Position numbers and translations under genes: made by a program
The notes under the pieces: model-generated
Told to the model about the DNA's origin: nothing
Seen by the model: only the letters and a program-made list of their open reading frames with translations
Database searches by the model: none
NCBI GenBank assembly: GCA_029194465.1
Contig: JARFXS010000021.1
Span: 1-37,219 of the forward strand
Reading direction: 5' to 3'
DNA: 37,219 bases
DNA from: Candidatus Nitrosocosmicus sp.
GTDB lineage: Archaea > Thermoproteota > Nitrososphaeria > Nitrososphaerales > Nitrososphaeraceae
Part shown: piece by piece, positions 8,999 through 18,497 of the stretch
Layout of the letters: each line of letters opens with the position of its first letter
Numbering within the stretch: position 1 is the stretch's first letter

Positions 8999-9538
8999 AT
9001 GGTAAATAGTTTCAACTCGAAAATATTGGGCTTATCAACATTTGTTTTAGGTATTTTTTTATTAATCGGAAATAATTCCAATGTTCTAGCGGTCGCTAAT
9101 CATTCTATTTCACTTAATACATTAAATGGTTATGTTGATGGTGTAATGGTTTCATATATAGTAACAGATACATCAGATAAATAAAACTGCTACTTCTATT
9201 ACTGAGTCGGGACATAAAATAAATTTCGCTCCATTATTAGCGTCAATACCAAATCAATTCCTTCAACAAGGATATGACTTTCTTAATAGGATAAAGGAGA
9301 AGGGCCATTTGGTTTTCAAGCTTCCGGTTGGAACAGCACTACCAGGAGATAGTGACTATATTCCTTTAATTCATCTAAACTTTGTAAATTGGACAGATCC
9401 AAGTCAAGCAAAGATCTTGAAATCAACCAAAAAGAAATTGTTCCAAGGAGCAAAGTGGTAAAGTTAGGGATAACTCCATCAGGTATAAATGTAAATAATC
9501 CTGCTGTGGCACGAATAACTTTATCTATGATTGTTTGA
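8999..9538 (+). pseudogene. Secreted protein of unknown function, frameshifted
   Basis: ATG at 8999 opens a signal peptide (hydrophobic LSTFVLGIFLLIG, cleavage likely after NVLA) and a mature start SISLNTLNGYVDGVMVSYIV, stopping at 9184. One base away the sequence continues INKTATSITESGHKINFAPL, then a long open part with QFLQQGYDFLNRIKEKGHLV, FKLPVGTALPGDSDYIPLIH, NFVNWTDPSQAKILKS. After another shift comes VVKLGITPSGINVNNPAVAR to TGA 9536-9538. About 175 residues in all. The family is not recognised; it would be an extracellular or cell-surface protein. A copy of the dispersed repeat starts only 15 bases after the stop. Confidence 0.7.
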
Positions 9539-9552
9539 ACCTATTTGATAAT

Positions 9553-9600
9553 GTGTCTGGTTGACTTCGAATTTATGAGGTAAATGAGATCTGTTAATTG
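9553..9600 (-). repeat. Dispersed tRNA-3'-end-like repeat (type A)
   Basis: TGTCTGGTTGACTTCGAATT followed by TATGAGGTAAATGAGATCTG. On the minus strand this has a T-loop-like TTCGAA block and an ACCTCAT block before it, matching the copies at 16266 and 34903. Confidence 0.65.
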
Positions 9601-9817
9601 GAAAAATATTAGTATGGAAGAAGTGTAATCGCTACTGAGAATGAGATTATTTTATCTACCACTCTATGGTCTTTTTAGGTTAACATTTTTCTTAAATCAT
9701 GTAATTTCATCTATCAAAACTAACAAAGTTCTTTAGTGACCCGATTTGATACAGTAAATGTAAGGATTAGGATTACATCGAAAAATTATTGAGGCAACAT
9801 ATCAATGATTTTATTGA

Positions 9818-10885
<1,068 letters not shown>

Positions 10886-11330
10886 ATTTACAGACACATA
10901 GACGTTAATGATTCAAAAAAGAACTTTTTTGTTTGGATAAATTATTATACATCCAAGCGATGGGACATTTGATAAAAATCAAATGATTAGTAACATAAGA
11001 GAATAGATATCATTATCAACATAGTTTGGACCTATCTGGTGTAATTCACCTGAGCACAAGTAACAGATTTGGAATACTCAATGGATTATCTACGAAAAGA
11101 TCCTTAATCTATCTCCATGTTGGACAAAACATATAGCTACCCCTTCTTGAAGAATTGTTATGACAGTAAATTGACAAAATGATTATTGCCTTAGAATATT
11201 TCTTTAACTTATGTTTTAAGAGTTCGTCGTAAACGGGATCAGGGGATACAGGATGATATCAATCATCCAGAATGGGATCTGATTCGTTTAGAAATTGGAA
11301 AATTCTTTATATACTTCTAATTGTACAAAA

Positions 11331-11399
11331 ATGATTGTCAACCCTAAGCGCATACTTCTATTTATGATCTTGATCGTGATTGCAATTATAGGAGAATAG
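11331..11399 (+). pseudogene. Short hydrophobic ORF in duplication unit 1, probably truncated
   Basis: ATG at 11331 encodes MIVNPKRILLFMILIVIAII then GE and TAG. This looks like the signal anchor of a secreted or membrane protein that is cut off where unit 2 begins. The corresponding ATG in unit 2 (11725) opens a different, longer frame after the shared MIVNPK. Confidence 0.4.
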
Positions 11400-11572
11400 A
11401 GATCATTATCCAACATAGTTTGGACCTATCTGGTGTAATTCACCTGAGCACAAGTAACAGATTTGGAATACTCAATGGATTATCTACGCAAAGATCCTTA
11501 TTCTATCTCCATGTTGGACAAAACATATAGCTACCCCTCTTGAAGAATTGTTATGACAGGAAATTGACAAAA

Positions 11573-11728
11573 ATGATTAATGCCTTAGAATATTTTTTTA
11601 GCCTATTTTTTTATGTTCATCATAAACGTGACCAGGGCATACAGGATGATATCAATCCTTTAGAATGGGACCCGATCTGTTTAAAAATTGGGAAATTCTT
11701 TATATACTCTCTAATAACGCAAAAATGA
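11573..11728 (+). CDS. Small protein of unknown function, 51 aa (duplication unit 2)
   Basis: ATG at 11573 encodes MINALEYFFSLFFYVHHKRD, then QGIQDDINPLEWDPICLKIG and KFFIYSLITQK. The frame can be extended upstream to a TTG at 11540. The homologous frame in unit 1 encodes RRKRDQGIQDDINHPEWDLI and RLEIGKFFIYF but is broken upstream by a frameshift. Conservation of this peptide between the two units, with changes partly at third codon positions, supports coding. The stop (TGA 11726-11728) overlaps the ATG of the next small frame, suggesting coupled translation. Family unknown. Confidence 0.4.
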   Translation: MINALEYFFSLFFYVHHKRDQGIQDDINPLEWDPICLKIGKFFIYSLITQK

Positions 11729-11925
11729 TTGTCAACCCTAAGCAAATATTTCTATCTCAATCCGACTTACCATTTCGATTAATTTACAATTGTAATTTGA
11801 GATTAATTGTGATAATTGTTCTTGGTATTGGTTTGCAATTAATTCAAACTTTCGCTGATCTTACCATCTTAGATTACCAACATTTTTCTAATTCACAACC
11901 AGTTTGGTGTCTACATACATTGTAA
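11725..11925 (+). CDS. Small hydrophobic protein of unknown function, 66 aa
   Basis: ATG at 11725 overlaps the stop of the preceding frame by four bases. The product has a membrane helix (RLIVIIVLGIGLQLIQTF) after a 28-residue N-terminus starting MIVNPKQIFL. In duplication unit 1 the same start (MIVNPKRILL) runs straight into a hydrophobic helix, so the stretch between start and helix in this copy may be altered. Either a small membrane protein or a decayed gene start. Confidence 0.35.
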   Translation: MIVNPKQIFLSQSDLPFRLIYNCNLRLIVIIVLGIGLQLIQTFADLTILDYQHFSNSQPVWCLHTL

Positions 11926-12186
11926 GTGTAGGAAAACTAGGAAATTACTATCTCAGCTATGATTTGGTTGTGATGATTGTACAACACTATAAAGATTGGT
12001 AACGATATTTCATAGATCTTGTAAATTATATAGATTCATTTGTATGTACATATTATTTCATTGTGTAATAATAGATATAAACATCAAATTTTTTTAATAA
12101 ATTCATGTGTTGTATTATGGACCTTAAACCCTAAATGTTCATAGATAATTAATATATAGATGATTATTACTAAATAATTTAAGTAG

Positions 12187-12516
12187 ATGTTATCAAAAAA
12201 TAAGGTAAGTTTTAAAGTAGTAATAATGGTGACTTTGATGTCTATTTTGACCCTTGTTCCGTTAGCAAATCAGATCGGATTTTCCTCTCTTCCTCCTCCG
12301 CCCTCCACATATCAACCTCAATCGCCCTGCGTAGTTTTCGGGGACACGACCCTACCAAACCAGACAGTCATAATACGATCAAACGAAGCTAATGAGATAA
12401 CCAAGGATGGCTGCCAAAACCTTGTAGATGAATTAGTTGAACAGTTTGGATTCAGGGTTATTAATACCTCAGAAGTTTCAGGTTGCGAATGTTTTGAGTG
12501 GATATTGAAAAACTAG
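12187..12516 (+). CDS. Small secreted protein of unknown function, 109 aa
   Basis: ATG at 12187 gives a basic N-terminus and hydrophobic signal sequence (VVIMVTLMSILTLVPLA), a Pro-rich linker (SLPPPPSTYQPQSPC), and a mature domain with four cysteines (SPC, DGC and the closely spaced GCEC near the end). Paired cysteines in a secreted protein suggest disulfides or a metal site. The frame is clean from start to TAG, and base composition is more GC-rich than the flanks, both signs of a working gene. Family not recognised. AT-rich sequence before the start (TTAATATATAGATG, about 12150) could be the TATA box. Confidence 0.7.
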   Translation: MLSKNKVSFKVVIMVTLMSILTLVPLANQIGFSSLPPPPSTYQPQSPCVVFGDTTLPNQTVIIRSNEANEITKDGCQNLVDELVEQFGFRVINTSEVSGCECFEWILKN

Positions 12517-13070
12517 GTATAGCCTTTCTAAAGTAGTAATTGCCGGTATTTCTATTTTTGACAAAATAGATGACTAATTCTTTGAGTCTGATTTACAACT
12601 TTTCTGATTTCTTGAATTTTTCGTCATCAAACATTTATGTTCGCTCTTTTTCTAATATTTGGATATTTGAAAAATATATTATTGTTCATTGTTTCCCTAA
12701 ATATATGTTACATCGAGAAAAGACAAGAAATATGAGTTTAGTAATAGCCATATTACATGTCGAGTGCTTGATTTTTTTAAAGCCGTCATATTGAGTAACG
12801 GATAGATATTACTTATCAATCATTAAAAAGAATTTGTCAATCTACTTTGTATTTGAATTCCTGATCATTCATATGATTTACTATGAATTGATTGCTTTAT
12901 TATGAATGGTTATCAATAGTGGTCCCCAAAGACAATAGGATTATTACTATTGTTGAATGCCAAACAAGATCTATTTTGGTTTTTAATCACAGATTTAATT
13001 TATACTATGATATAAGGAAATATTCAAAACCAATAGCAAATCTTATAAAATAGGTTTAGATCAATAGTGT
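12517..13070. other. Intergenic stretch, 554 bases
   Basis: A 74-codon open frame at 12570-12794 has a poor composition (Phe/Ser/Ile-rich, no domain) and is rejected as chance. No other gene, RNA or repeat recognised. Confidence 0.5.
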
Positions 13071-13350
13071 GTGCCAAATAAAAGACTATTTTATTTTTTG
13101 TATTTGATAACTTTGTTTATGACAACTGTTCTTGATTACCTCACCAATTCAAATTCAAGGACAACCAATGCCAGAGGATGAATGTGCGTTTCCAAATTCA
13201 CCGATTGGTTCAACAGCAGACGAGGATTCTTCCTGTAAAAAAAAGTCTATTTCTAACATAACTGATGTTAATTGTTTTGACACCACGCATGATGGCCCGA
13301 CAATTTGTAAGGAAGCTCAAACTCCGTTTGTTCCTTCAGGTGCAAACTAG
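13071..13350 (+). pseudogene. Small secreted Cys-containing protein with a frameshift in its signal peptide
   Basis: A GTG at 13071 starts VPNKRLFYFLYLITLFMTTV, a good signal peptide, but the frame goes off near CTTGATTACC (13131-13140). One base away the sequence continues as ITSPIQIQGQPMPEDECAFP with four cysteines (DEC, SSC, VNC, TIC) and ends GAN at TAG 13350. Without the frameshift this would be a 93-residue secreted protein. The alternative is a TTG start at 13132, which would give a 72-residue protein with no export signal and is unlikely. Function unknown; the mature part is polar with even Cys spacing, like small disulfide-linked proteins. Confidence 0.6.
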
Positions 13351-13505
13351 GTATTGATTGAAGACTGATTTGTCCTAATAAAAGGATACGAATCATATTC
13401 TATTCATATTTGATGAATGAAATATAAAAGAAAGAATAGCAAATATCATGAGTTACCTATGCCCAACAATTCTCACTATCTTTTTTCAGAAATCAAAACT
13501 AGCGA

Positions 13506-14115
13506 TCATAACTTAGTCCAATCATCAGACCAATTCCACCTGCCAGTATCTTCATCATTTGTGGTCATCCATTTATGGTAAACTAATTCGTACTTATCTA
13601 TCATAAACACATATAATTTACCGTTCGTATTTCGAGCTACTGTAGGGTCAATACTTGATGACCACTTCTTGCTTCCAAGTTCATCCTAATGAGTTTATTA
13701 TGCCTGTTACGTTTACGCTTGAATGTTTTATGTACCGTCCAGTAACGTTGTCTTTTGCCATGGTTATGTGATATTCATCACATACAGCTTTCGAAGTTAT
13801 TTTATTTTCTCCTAACTTCAACTTAGTATAATCAGGAGTAAGAATAAAGCTCCATTTTGAATAATCAACTCGGCTAAAATTATCTATAGGCTTTATATCC
13901 CTGTACGGAAATTCTTTGTTGACTACTATCATTATTTTACATTTAGAGTAATTGTTATCCTGTGATGTTCCTGAAATATTAATGATAGCATTTCGAGGGA
14001 TTTGTTGATCCTGTATTGGAGAATTTATTTCTACAAAAGAACTACCCGTTTGAAACACAGACAAAGGAAAAATGATTACTGAAAAAGGACATAAAATTCT
14101 GAGTTTGAAATGAAT
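13506..14115 (-). pseudogene. Secreted Ig-like protein with a lectin-propeller-like tail, broken
   Basis: The minus strand carries an open frame whose readable start is a TTG near 14064, but the signal peptide extends upstream in the same frame (HFKLRILCPFSVIIFPLSVF) to an ATT at 14113-14115 where the ATG should be, right after a stop, so the start appears lost. The body is an Ig-like domain (SSFVEINSPIQDQQIPRNAI, INISGTSQDN, WSFILTPDYTKLKLGENKIT, DNVTGRYIKHSSVNVTGI). It stops at 13681. One base away it continues DELGSKKWSSSIDPTVARNT, NGKLYVFMIDKYELVYHKWM, RWNWSDDWTKL to TGA 13506-13508. That piece resembles one blade of PLL/sialidase-like beta-propellers (pattern P.VA.N..G.L.VF, then Y..W). 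Likely a cell-surface sugar-binding protein, now dead. Confidence 0.6.
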
Positions 14116-15015
14116 CTATTTAGTTACTAATTTCTTAGAAATTCTATTAAGAACATAAACATAAGAACCCCTGTTTAAATTCTCACAAATTATATTACTA
14201 ATTTCTTACTCATGATTTAATCCTACGAAAAACCTGATTATCTTCATCTTGACCGGAGTCTAATGATTTGTAAAAGATACTTATCATGATTGCAATTACT
14301 TTTGCTTACGTATTATATTGATTATTTCTGATGATTTTGATAGAACTATAAAATGATTATATTCATTTGTTTATTTATCTTATCAATTAGCAAATTGAAT
14401 AACGTACTTTATAAATGAAAAATTAATAAACTAATAAATAGATATATAATTTCTGTTTAATTATTTTTTTTATTATCTACTAGTAACTATTGGAATAACG
14501 AACTTTACCTATCTATTTTGAAAAAAGTCTTATTGATATGCCTTTAATGCATGTCAACTATAATTTCAATAATAAAATGCAATACGATTCTATCAATTGA
14601 AAATCAAACCTTTGCTTTTTCTCTCATGATAAGGATTTAATTTTCACATGATTTAGCCCTTATTATTTTTTCAGTTATTATATTATATTAGTCGAGAAAT
14701 GGTATTTATTCAGGGATTGATCTAGATTTTCATTTTCTGATTTGGAAAGATACTTTTTAATTGTGATTGTTGAATGTCATTATCATTTCATCATCAAATT
14801 GATCAGTTTGTTCTATCTTATTCTTTATTAGGATCAAATCGTATTTATCGTAGTTTTGATCTAGATTTTCAAAGAAAAAAATTTTCTGATTTGAGATCAG
14901 ACCCTACTAATTGGTGATTATTGAACATTAATTTAACATCTATCTTATTTATCATAGAATACACTGATGTATTGTATATTATTTGCTACAACGTAATATT
15001 CTAAATCAAAATGAA
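14116..15015. other. Long AT-rich intergenic stretch, 900 bases
   Basis: No gene recognised. It contains an imperfect direct repeat: TTGATCTAGATTTTC at about 14717 and again at about 14857, each followed by ATTTTCTGATTTG within a few bases and by a loosely similar tail. The left end must hold the lost start region of the leftward Ig-like gene and the right end the promoter of the copper protein. Confidence 0.55.
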
Positions 15016-15351
15016 ATGATGACGTTAATGATGCTAGCGTTGACTTTTGCAATATCTGCTATCCCAGTTACTTAGGCTCAATCCAATAATGACATATATA
15101 TTGTTTCGGATGCATCAACCTTGGCTGATAAAGCGTATGATCCAAATCCATTGACAATAAACCAAGGTGACCGAGTAACATGGACAAATAAGGATTTTGG
15201 AATACATACGGTAACAGAGAAACAAGAATTATTTGGTTCTGAGGATTTGAGACTTGATCAAACTTTTGATCAAACTTTTGACTCAGCTGGTACATATGAT
15301 TATCATTGCAAGTTACATACCACTATGACTGGAAAAATAATTGTGAACTAG
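15016..15351 (+). pseudogene. Plastocyanin-like copper protein with an amber stop in the signal peptide
   Basis: From ATG 15016 the frame reads a signal peptide (MMTLMMLALTFAISAIPVT), then TAG at 15073-15075, then AQSNNDIYIVSDASTLADKA in the same frame and a complete cupredoxin domain to TAG 15351. Type 1 copper ligands are all visible: His in FGIHTVTEK, and Cys, His and Met in YHCKLHTTMTG. The TAG most likely replaced a CAG (Gln) next to the cleavage site. The only downstream start (TTG 15121) would give a protein without export signal. A 12-base duplication doubled DQTF (LDQTFDQTFDSAGTY). Such small blue copper proteins carry electrons outside the cell and are numerous in ammonia-oxidising archaea. 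The rest of the gene is undamaged, so the loss is recent. Confidence 0.85.
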
Positions 15352-15704
15352 TGCAATTTATTTAGTTATTGATATGTTGGGACTCTATTACTTGAATTTT
15401 AATTGTAGAATGGGATTGTCAATTTTATAGAGTAACAATCATCTGATGAACCAAGCGGTTAGACGTTATATTTCTAAGGTATTACTACAAGTAATTTTAT
15501 ATTATGTTCATATTTGTTTAATAAAGTATTTTCTAGCATCAAAATATATGAACTTGGATAAGGAAAGTGAATTCACTACCGAGCTAATAGTCAAGAGAAA
15601 TATCAAACGGACCTGGTGGGCTTCAGCGCCAGATCGGTCCTTTGAAGGGGATTCTTTAATACTATCTATTAAATTAAAATTTGATATAACAGTATGGTAT
15701 TTTT
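15352..15704. other. Intergenic stretch, 353 bases
   Basis: Open frames on both strands here are short and without family features. The stretch holds one copy of the dispersed repeat (15609-15640), which accounts for the GC-rich patch. Confidence 0.5.
15609..15640 (-). repeat. Dispersed GC-rich repeat forming a hairpin
   Basis: GGACCTGGTGGGCTTCAGCG followed by CCAGATCGGTCC. It keeps the family core GGTGGGCTTC but ends in GGTCC, which pairs with the initial GGACC; GGTG and CGCC pair inside it. The result is a two-part stem-loop. Confidence 0.6.
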
Positions 15705-16175
15705 TCATCCATCAATGCTCGATTTCTTTACATTAAATTTACCTTCTACAAAAACAGGTGCTTCTATTCCCCAACTCCATTTTTTTGTAGGTTTTATTCT
15801 TATATATCGAGATTGTGGATGATTTGTGTTAGACATGTAACCTTCTTTCCTATCAACCGTGTCTGCTAATCCATAAATTCTAATACCTCGTGGGTCCCAT
15901 GGATTTATACTTCTTAAATCATCAATCACTAATGCAACTTTGTTATTCTTTATTACATTCTTATATTTCGTAGATTTTAGAATATTTATTCCACCAACAT
16001 AAAAATACTCGTCATCAAAATCAAAACCTACGGGGGCAACATCTGGTTGATTACTTTCAATATTTGAAGGGGAGATCGACGATGTGGCTATTCTCGCAAG
16101 TCTTTGTGATTTAATATATTCTATTTCTTTTTCTGTAAACAAATAATGTCTATTGATAATTAATCCGCATTGCAT
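15705..16175 (-). CDS. PPOX-class (F420-type) oxidoreductase
   Basis: 156 residues with the split beta-barrel fold of the pyridoxamine-phosphate-oxidase-like family. Visible blocks are FTEKEIEYIKSQRLARIATS (start of the domain), DVAPVGFDFDDEYFYVGG, KYKNVIKNNKVALVIDDLRS, GIRIYGLADTV and YIRIKPTKKWSWGIE. The pattern matches the PPOX-class F420-dependent oxidoreductases common in archaea and actinobacteria, which reduce small substrates using F420H2; some members bind FMN instead, so the cofactor is inferred. The first ATG (16173-16175) adds about 11 residues before the usual start; a TTG just before FTEKE is an alternative. The gene stands alone and faces left, with a repeat copy 90 bases upstream. 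Confidence 0.8.
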   Translation of the reverse strand: MQCGLIINRHYLFTEKEIEYIKSQRLARIATSSISPSNIESNQPDVAPVGFDFDDEYFYVGGINILKSTKYKNVIKNNKVALVIDDLRSINPWDPRGIRIYGLADTVDRKEGYMSNTNHPQSRYIRIKPTKKWSWGIEAPVFVEGKFNVKKSSIDG

Positions 16176-16265
16176 TTAAAATTAGTCACAGAATTAGGTT
16201 ATCACAAGCTGTTATGGCTCGTTAGATAGATTAGTTATTCATTTTGATGAATGGTGATTTAAAAT

Positions 16266-16310
16266 GGACCCGGTGGGCTTCGAATCCATGAGGTATATGG
16301 GATCTTAATT
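16266..16310 (-). repeat. Dispersed tRNA-3'-end-like repeat (type A), well preserved
   Basis: GGACCCGGTGGGCTTCGAAT followed by CCATGAGGTATATGGGATCT. The reverse strand reads like the 3' part of a tRNA: a short variable-loop-like ACCTC, a stem with T-loop TTCGAAG, CCCAC, and an acceptor-like CGGGTCC. The anticodon and D-arm are absent, so it is not a tRNA gene. Confidence 0.75.
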
Positions 16311-16499
16311 AAATAAGTATTCCTTTGACTATTGATATACAAAAAATATCGTAATTATTTCTGCATCTCTGATAAACATAGATCCCCTCGGTATCTTAGT
16401 AAATGTGGCCTTTCGTCAGAGTCGAAGTTTACCATTTTTAGTTCTGGAAAAAACCAAAAATCTACTGACGATTAGAATAAAGAACCAATAGTAAGATAA

Positions 16500-16557
16500 A
16501 AATGAGGTAGGAAAAGCGCTTCTCATGGGATATATGCCCTCATAACATACCTCATTT
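16500..16557. repeat. Inverted repeat, 10-bp arms
   Basis: AAATGAGGTA (16500-16509) and TACCTCATTT (16548-16557) are perfect complements around a 38-base loop that itself contains the palindrome AAGCGCTT. It may be an operator-like or cruciform structure upstream of the cyclophilin-like gene, or chance. Confidence 0.55.
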
Positions 16558-16721
16558 AATGAATTGACGTCTCGATACTCCTGTAATGGATACTTGAGTA
16601 AACTGACATGTATAAAATAGTATTTAACGATAATAAAAATAGCTGTGAGTAAGCACGATTAATCCGGCTAACAATCTTAATAATTTCAAAAAAATTGTTT
16701 TTGTTAAATGGAGAATTAGTA

Positions 16722-16736
16722 GAGATATATATTTGA
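16722..16736 (+). promoter_or_regulatory. Probable TATA box of the cyclophilin-like gene
   Basis: AGATATATATTTGAA lies about 30-45 bases before ATG 16767. Archaeal TATA boxes sit about 25 bases before the transcript start, so a short leader is expected. No purine-rich BRE is obvious beyond the usual AG bases. Confidence 0.4.
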
Positions 16737-16766
16737 ATACAACTTTTGCGTTAGTTTATTTAGTAT

Positions 16767-17165
16767 ATGAAAAAGATCATTACTGTTGTTTTCTCCGACC
16801 TTGATAATAAAAATATCAGACTCGAATTGGACAGTTCATTTTCTCCAAAGACTTTTAAAGCAATACTTGATCATCTTCCGGTCAAAGTCAAAATTAACAG
16901 ATGGGGAGATGAACTTTATACGGATCCAATAGAAATCGATGTTAAAGAGGAAGAAAATGCAAAGACGGAAGTTAATGAACTGGATGTTGCATATTGGCCT
17001 GAAGGTAAAGCCTTGTGTTTCTTCTTCGGTCCAACACCCATAAGTAAAGATGGGAAAATATTGGCATATTCTCCTGTTAATATTGTGGGTAATATTCTAG
17101 ATCCACAACTGAAAGATGATATTTTAGATCATGTTGAAACTAAAACAAATGTAATAATAAAGTAG
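16767..17165 (+). CDS. Cyclophilin-like fold protein (TM1367-type)
   Basis: 132 residues, the usual length for the Cyclophil_like family. Features seen: beta-rich N-terminus (ITVVFSDLDNKNIRLELD), FSPKTFKAILDHLPVKVKIN, RWGDELYTDP, the conserved VAYWPEGKALCFFFGPTPIS, and YSPVNIVGNI near the end. This family has the barrel of cyclophilin but lacks its prolyl-isomerase catalytic residues, and its function is unknown in archaea. The gene is clean with ATG start and its own promoter. It is not co-transcribed with the neighbours. Confidence 0.8.
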   Translation: MKKIITVVFSDLDNKNIRLELDSSFSPKTFKAILDHLPVKVKINRWGDELYTDPIEIDVKEEENAKTEVNELDVAYWPEGKALCFFFGPTPISKDGKILAYSPVNIVGNILDPQLKDDILDHVETKTNVIIK

Positions 17166-17580
17166 CAGAGTTTACTGAAAAAAACATTTAATTGTATTTC
17201 TTCCCGCAAGAAGCCTGCAACAAAGATATGTTTTATAGGAACATAGGTAGGGTTTGAGTTGGGAGGGTAAAAGAGCTAAGTAACAATAATGACGAGGGCA
17301 GAATTAATTATTCTTTTAATTTCCGAAGTAGTTTATCATAACGGTATGAACGAGGGTTTGTGCAGATAGCGGTTCTATAGAGGTGGTTCTCTTTTGTACG
17401 TGATGTTTTAAAATGAACTATTTTGTTATACTATTTGTTTTTACATGGAATAAAAATAAATGTCTTGTAGGAGGTAAAAATTCTAGTATTAACTCCCATA
17501 CATGTTACTATTGTGATTTAATTAAATACGTTCAGTCTTTAATCGGAGAATCATTTTTACCGTCATGGTGCAAGCTATGT
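17166..17580. other. Intergenic stretch between convergent genes, 415 bases
   Basis: One chance-like open frame (17413-17601) overlaps the next gene on the other strand and is rejected. No repeat or RNA recognised. Confidence 0.5.
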
Positions 17581-18000
17581 TTATTCACCTATTACTTGTA
17601 ATATGATTTTGCGTTCCCTCGGTCTTGTATCCATCTCTACCAATACTATCTGTTGCCAGGTTCCAAGCGTTAGATGACCTTCTATAAATGGAATAGCTAA
17701 GCTTGGTCCAATCAACGATGCTTTAACATGGGAGTGTCCATTTCCATCATGCCATGTATTATCATGAGCGTATTCAATATCTTTAGGCACCAGTCTCGAT
17801 AGCATGTCTGGGAAGTCATTTTGCAATCCTGGTTCATACTCTATGGTTGTGATTGCAGCTGTTGATCAGACAATAAAAACTATGACCGCCCCGTTTTCTA
17901 TTTTACTTTCTTTAACAATCTTGGATACCTGATGTGTAATGTCAATAATGTCATTTTCTGATTTTGATTTGATCTGAATATTCTTTGTGATGACGGTCAT
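17581..18000 (-). pseudogene. yjbQ: YjbQ/UPF0047 family protein with one in-frame TGA
   Basis: From ATG 17998-18000 one frame reads the whole family domain: ITKNIQIKSKSENDIIDITH, SKIVKESKIENGAVIVFIV, then TGA at 17866-17868, then STAAITTIEYEPGLQNDFPD, NTWHDGNGHSHVKASLIGPS, LAIPFIEGHLTLGTWQQIVL, VEMDTRPRERKI, ending at 17581. The TGA sits where relatives have Gly (GSTAA), so a GGA to TGA change is likely. All other family residues (HDGNGHSH, GTWQQI, D.RPR) are intact. YjbQ proteins have thiamine-phosphate-synthase-like side activity of unclear role. Fragments of only 51 and 81+ residues would not form the trimer. One lesion means recent loss, or a sequencing error. Confidence 0.85.
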
Positions 18001-18497
18001 AATTGTATTAACATTTGGGTTATTTTTATAAATAATAAAAATTTTTCATCGATGTCATCTATTGCGCAAGAAAGTATTCGTCTAAACAAGTTGTTAGAAA
18101 AGTCATTATCTTGAATAGGGTTTCAAAATATACAGTTTATCTACATATCCATCACATCAATGTTTTACTTTCTAAATTTCAATCTACAAATATTGATACT
18201 AATGGAACAGACTTAACTCGATATCGTTTAATAGAATAATTGGTTTGGGTCCAAGGAGTTTAGTAATAGATATATTATGATTCTAGAGCCTTTTGGGATT
18301 TGATTCTGCTATAATAATATTGACTAAACCACGCATATTCATAAATTCGATCCAAAAATCAAAGAATAAGATCAACTGGACTTTCTGTACAAGCCCTAAT
18401 AATAAGGTGAATCAACACTAGGAAATTTTATTTCCACTAATTTCGAGGACAATATTATCTTATTCATTTATACTTTCATATACAATATTGAAATGAA
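18001..18497. other. Divergent intergenic stretch, 497 bases
   Basis: Contains a diverged copy of the dispersed repeat (18246-18290). A frame without ATG stays open from about 18040 to TAA 18237-18239 and reads somewhat protein-like (YLHIHHINVLLSKFQS), but without a start or a family I do not call it. A TATA-like TTCATTTATACTTT lies 30-40 bases before the ATG at 18498. Confidence 0.45.
18246..18290 (+). repeat. Dispersed repeat, hairpin type (B), diverged
   Basis: GGGTCCAAGGAGTTTAGTAA followed by TAGATATATTATGATTCTAG. It aligns with the hairpin copies at 20561 and 35484, but the hairpin has mismatches (AGTAATA against TATTATG). Confidence 0.5.

Larger units (their letters stand above)
11001..11765. 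repeat. Tandem duplication with a period of about 393 bases
   Basis: Unit 1 (about 11001-11392) and unit 2 (about 11393-11765) share long identical blocks: ATAGTTTGGACCTATCTGGT starts at 11021 and again at 11414, and ATGATTGTCAACCCTAAGC at 11331 and 11725. Differences are scattered single-base changes and short indels. Both units encode the same peptide (RDQGIQDDIN...EW, IGKFFIY) followed by an ATG opening a second small frame, so a small two-gene unit was duplicated and then decayed. Confidence 0.85.
16176..16766. other. Divergent intergenic stretch, 591 bases
   Basis: Lies between two divergent genes, so both promoters should be inside. It holds one good copy of the dispersed repeat (16266-16310) and a 10-bp inverted repeat (16500-16557). 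The rest is AT-rich spacer. Confidence 0.55.

Noticed and set aside
12570..12794. Protein of 74 codons
   Set aside because: Composition typical of random AT-rich DNA (Phe, Ile, Ser), no domain, no promoter or ribosome-binding site.
15073..15075. TAG read as pyrrolysine in the copper protein
   Set aside because: It lies in a signal peptide at a position where Gln is usual, and there is no sign of pyrrolysine machinery; mutation is simpler.
16266..16310. tRNA gene
   Set aside because: Only the T-arm and acceptor-like 3' strand are present; no D-arm, anticodon arm or 5' acceptor strand can be found beside it.
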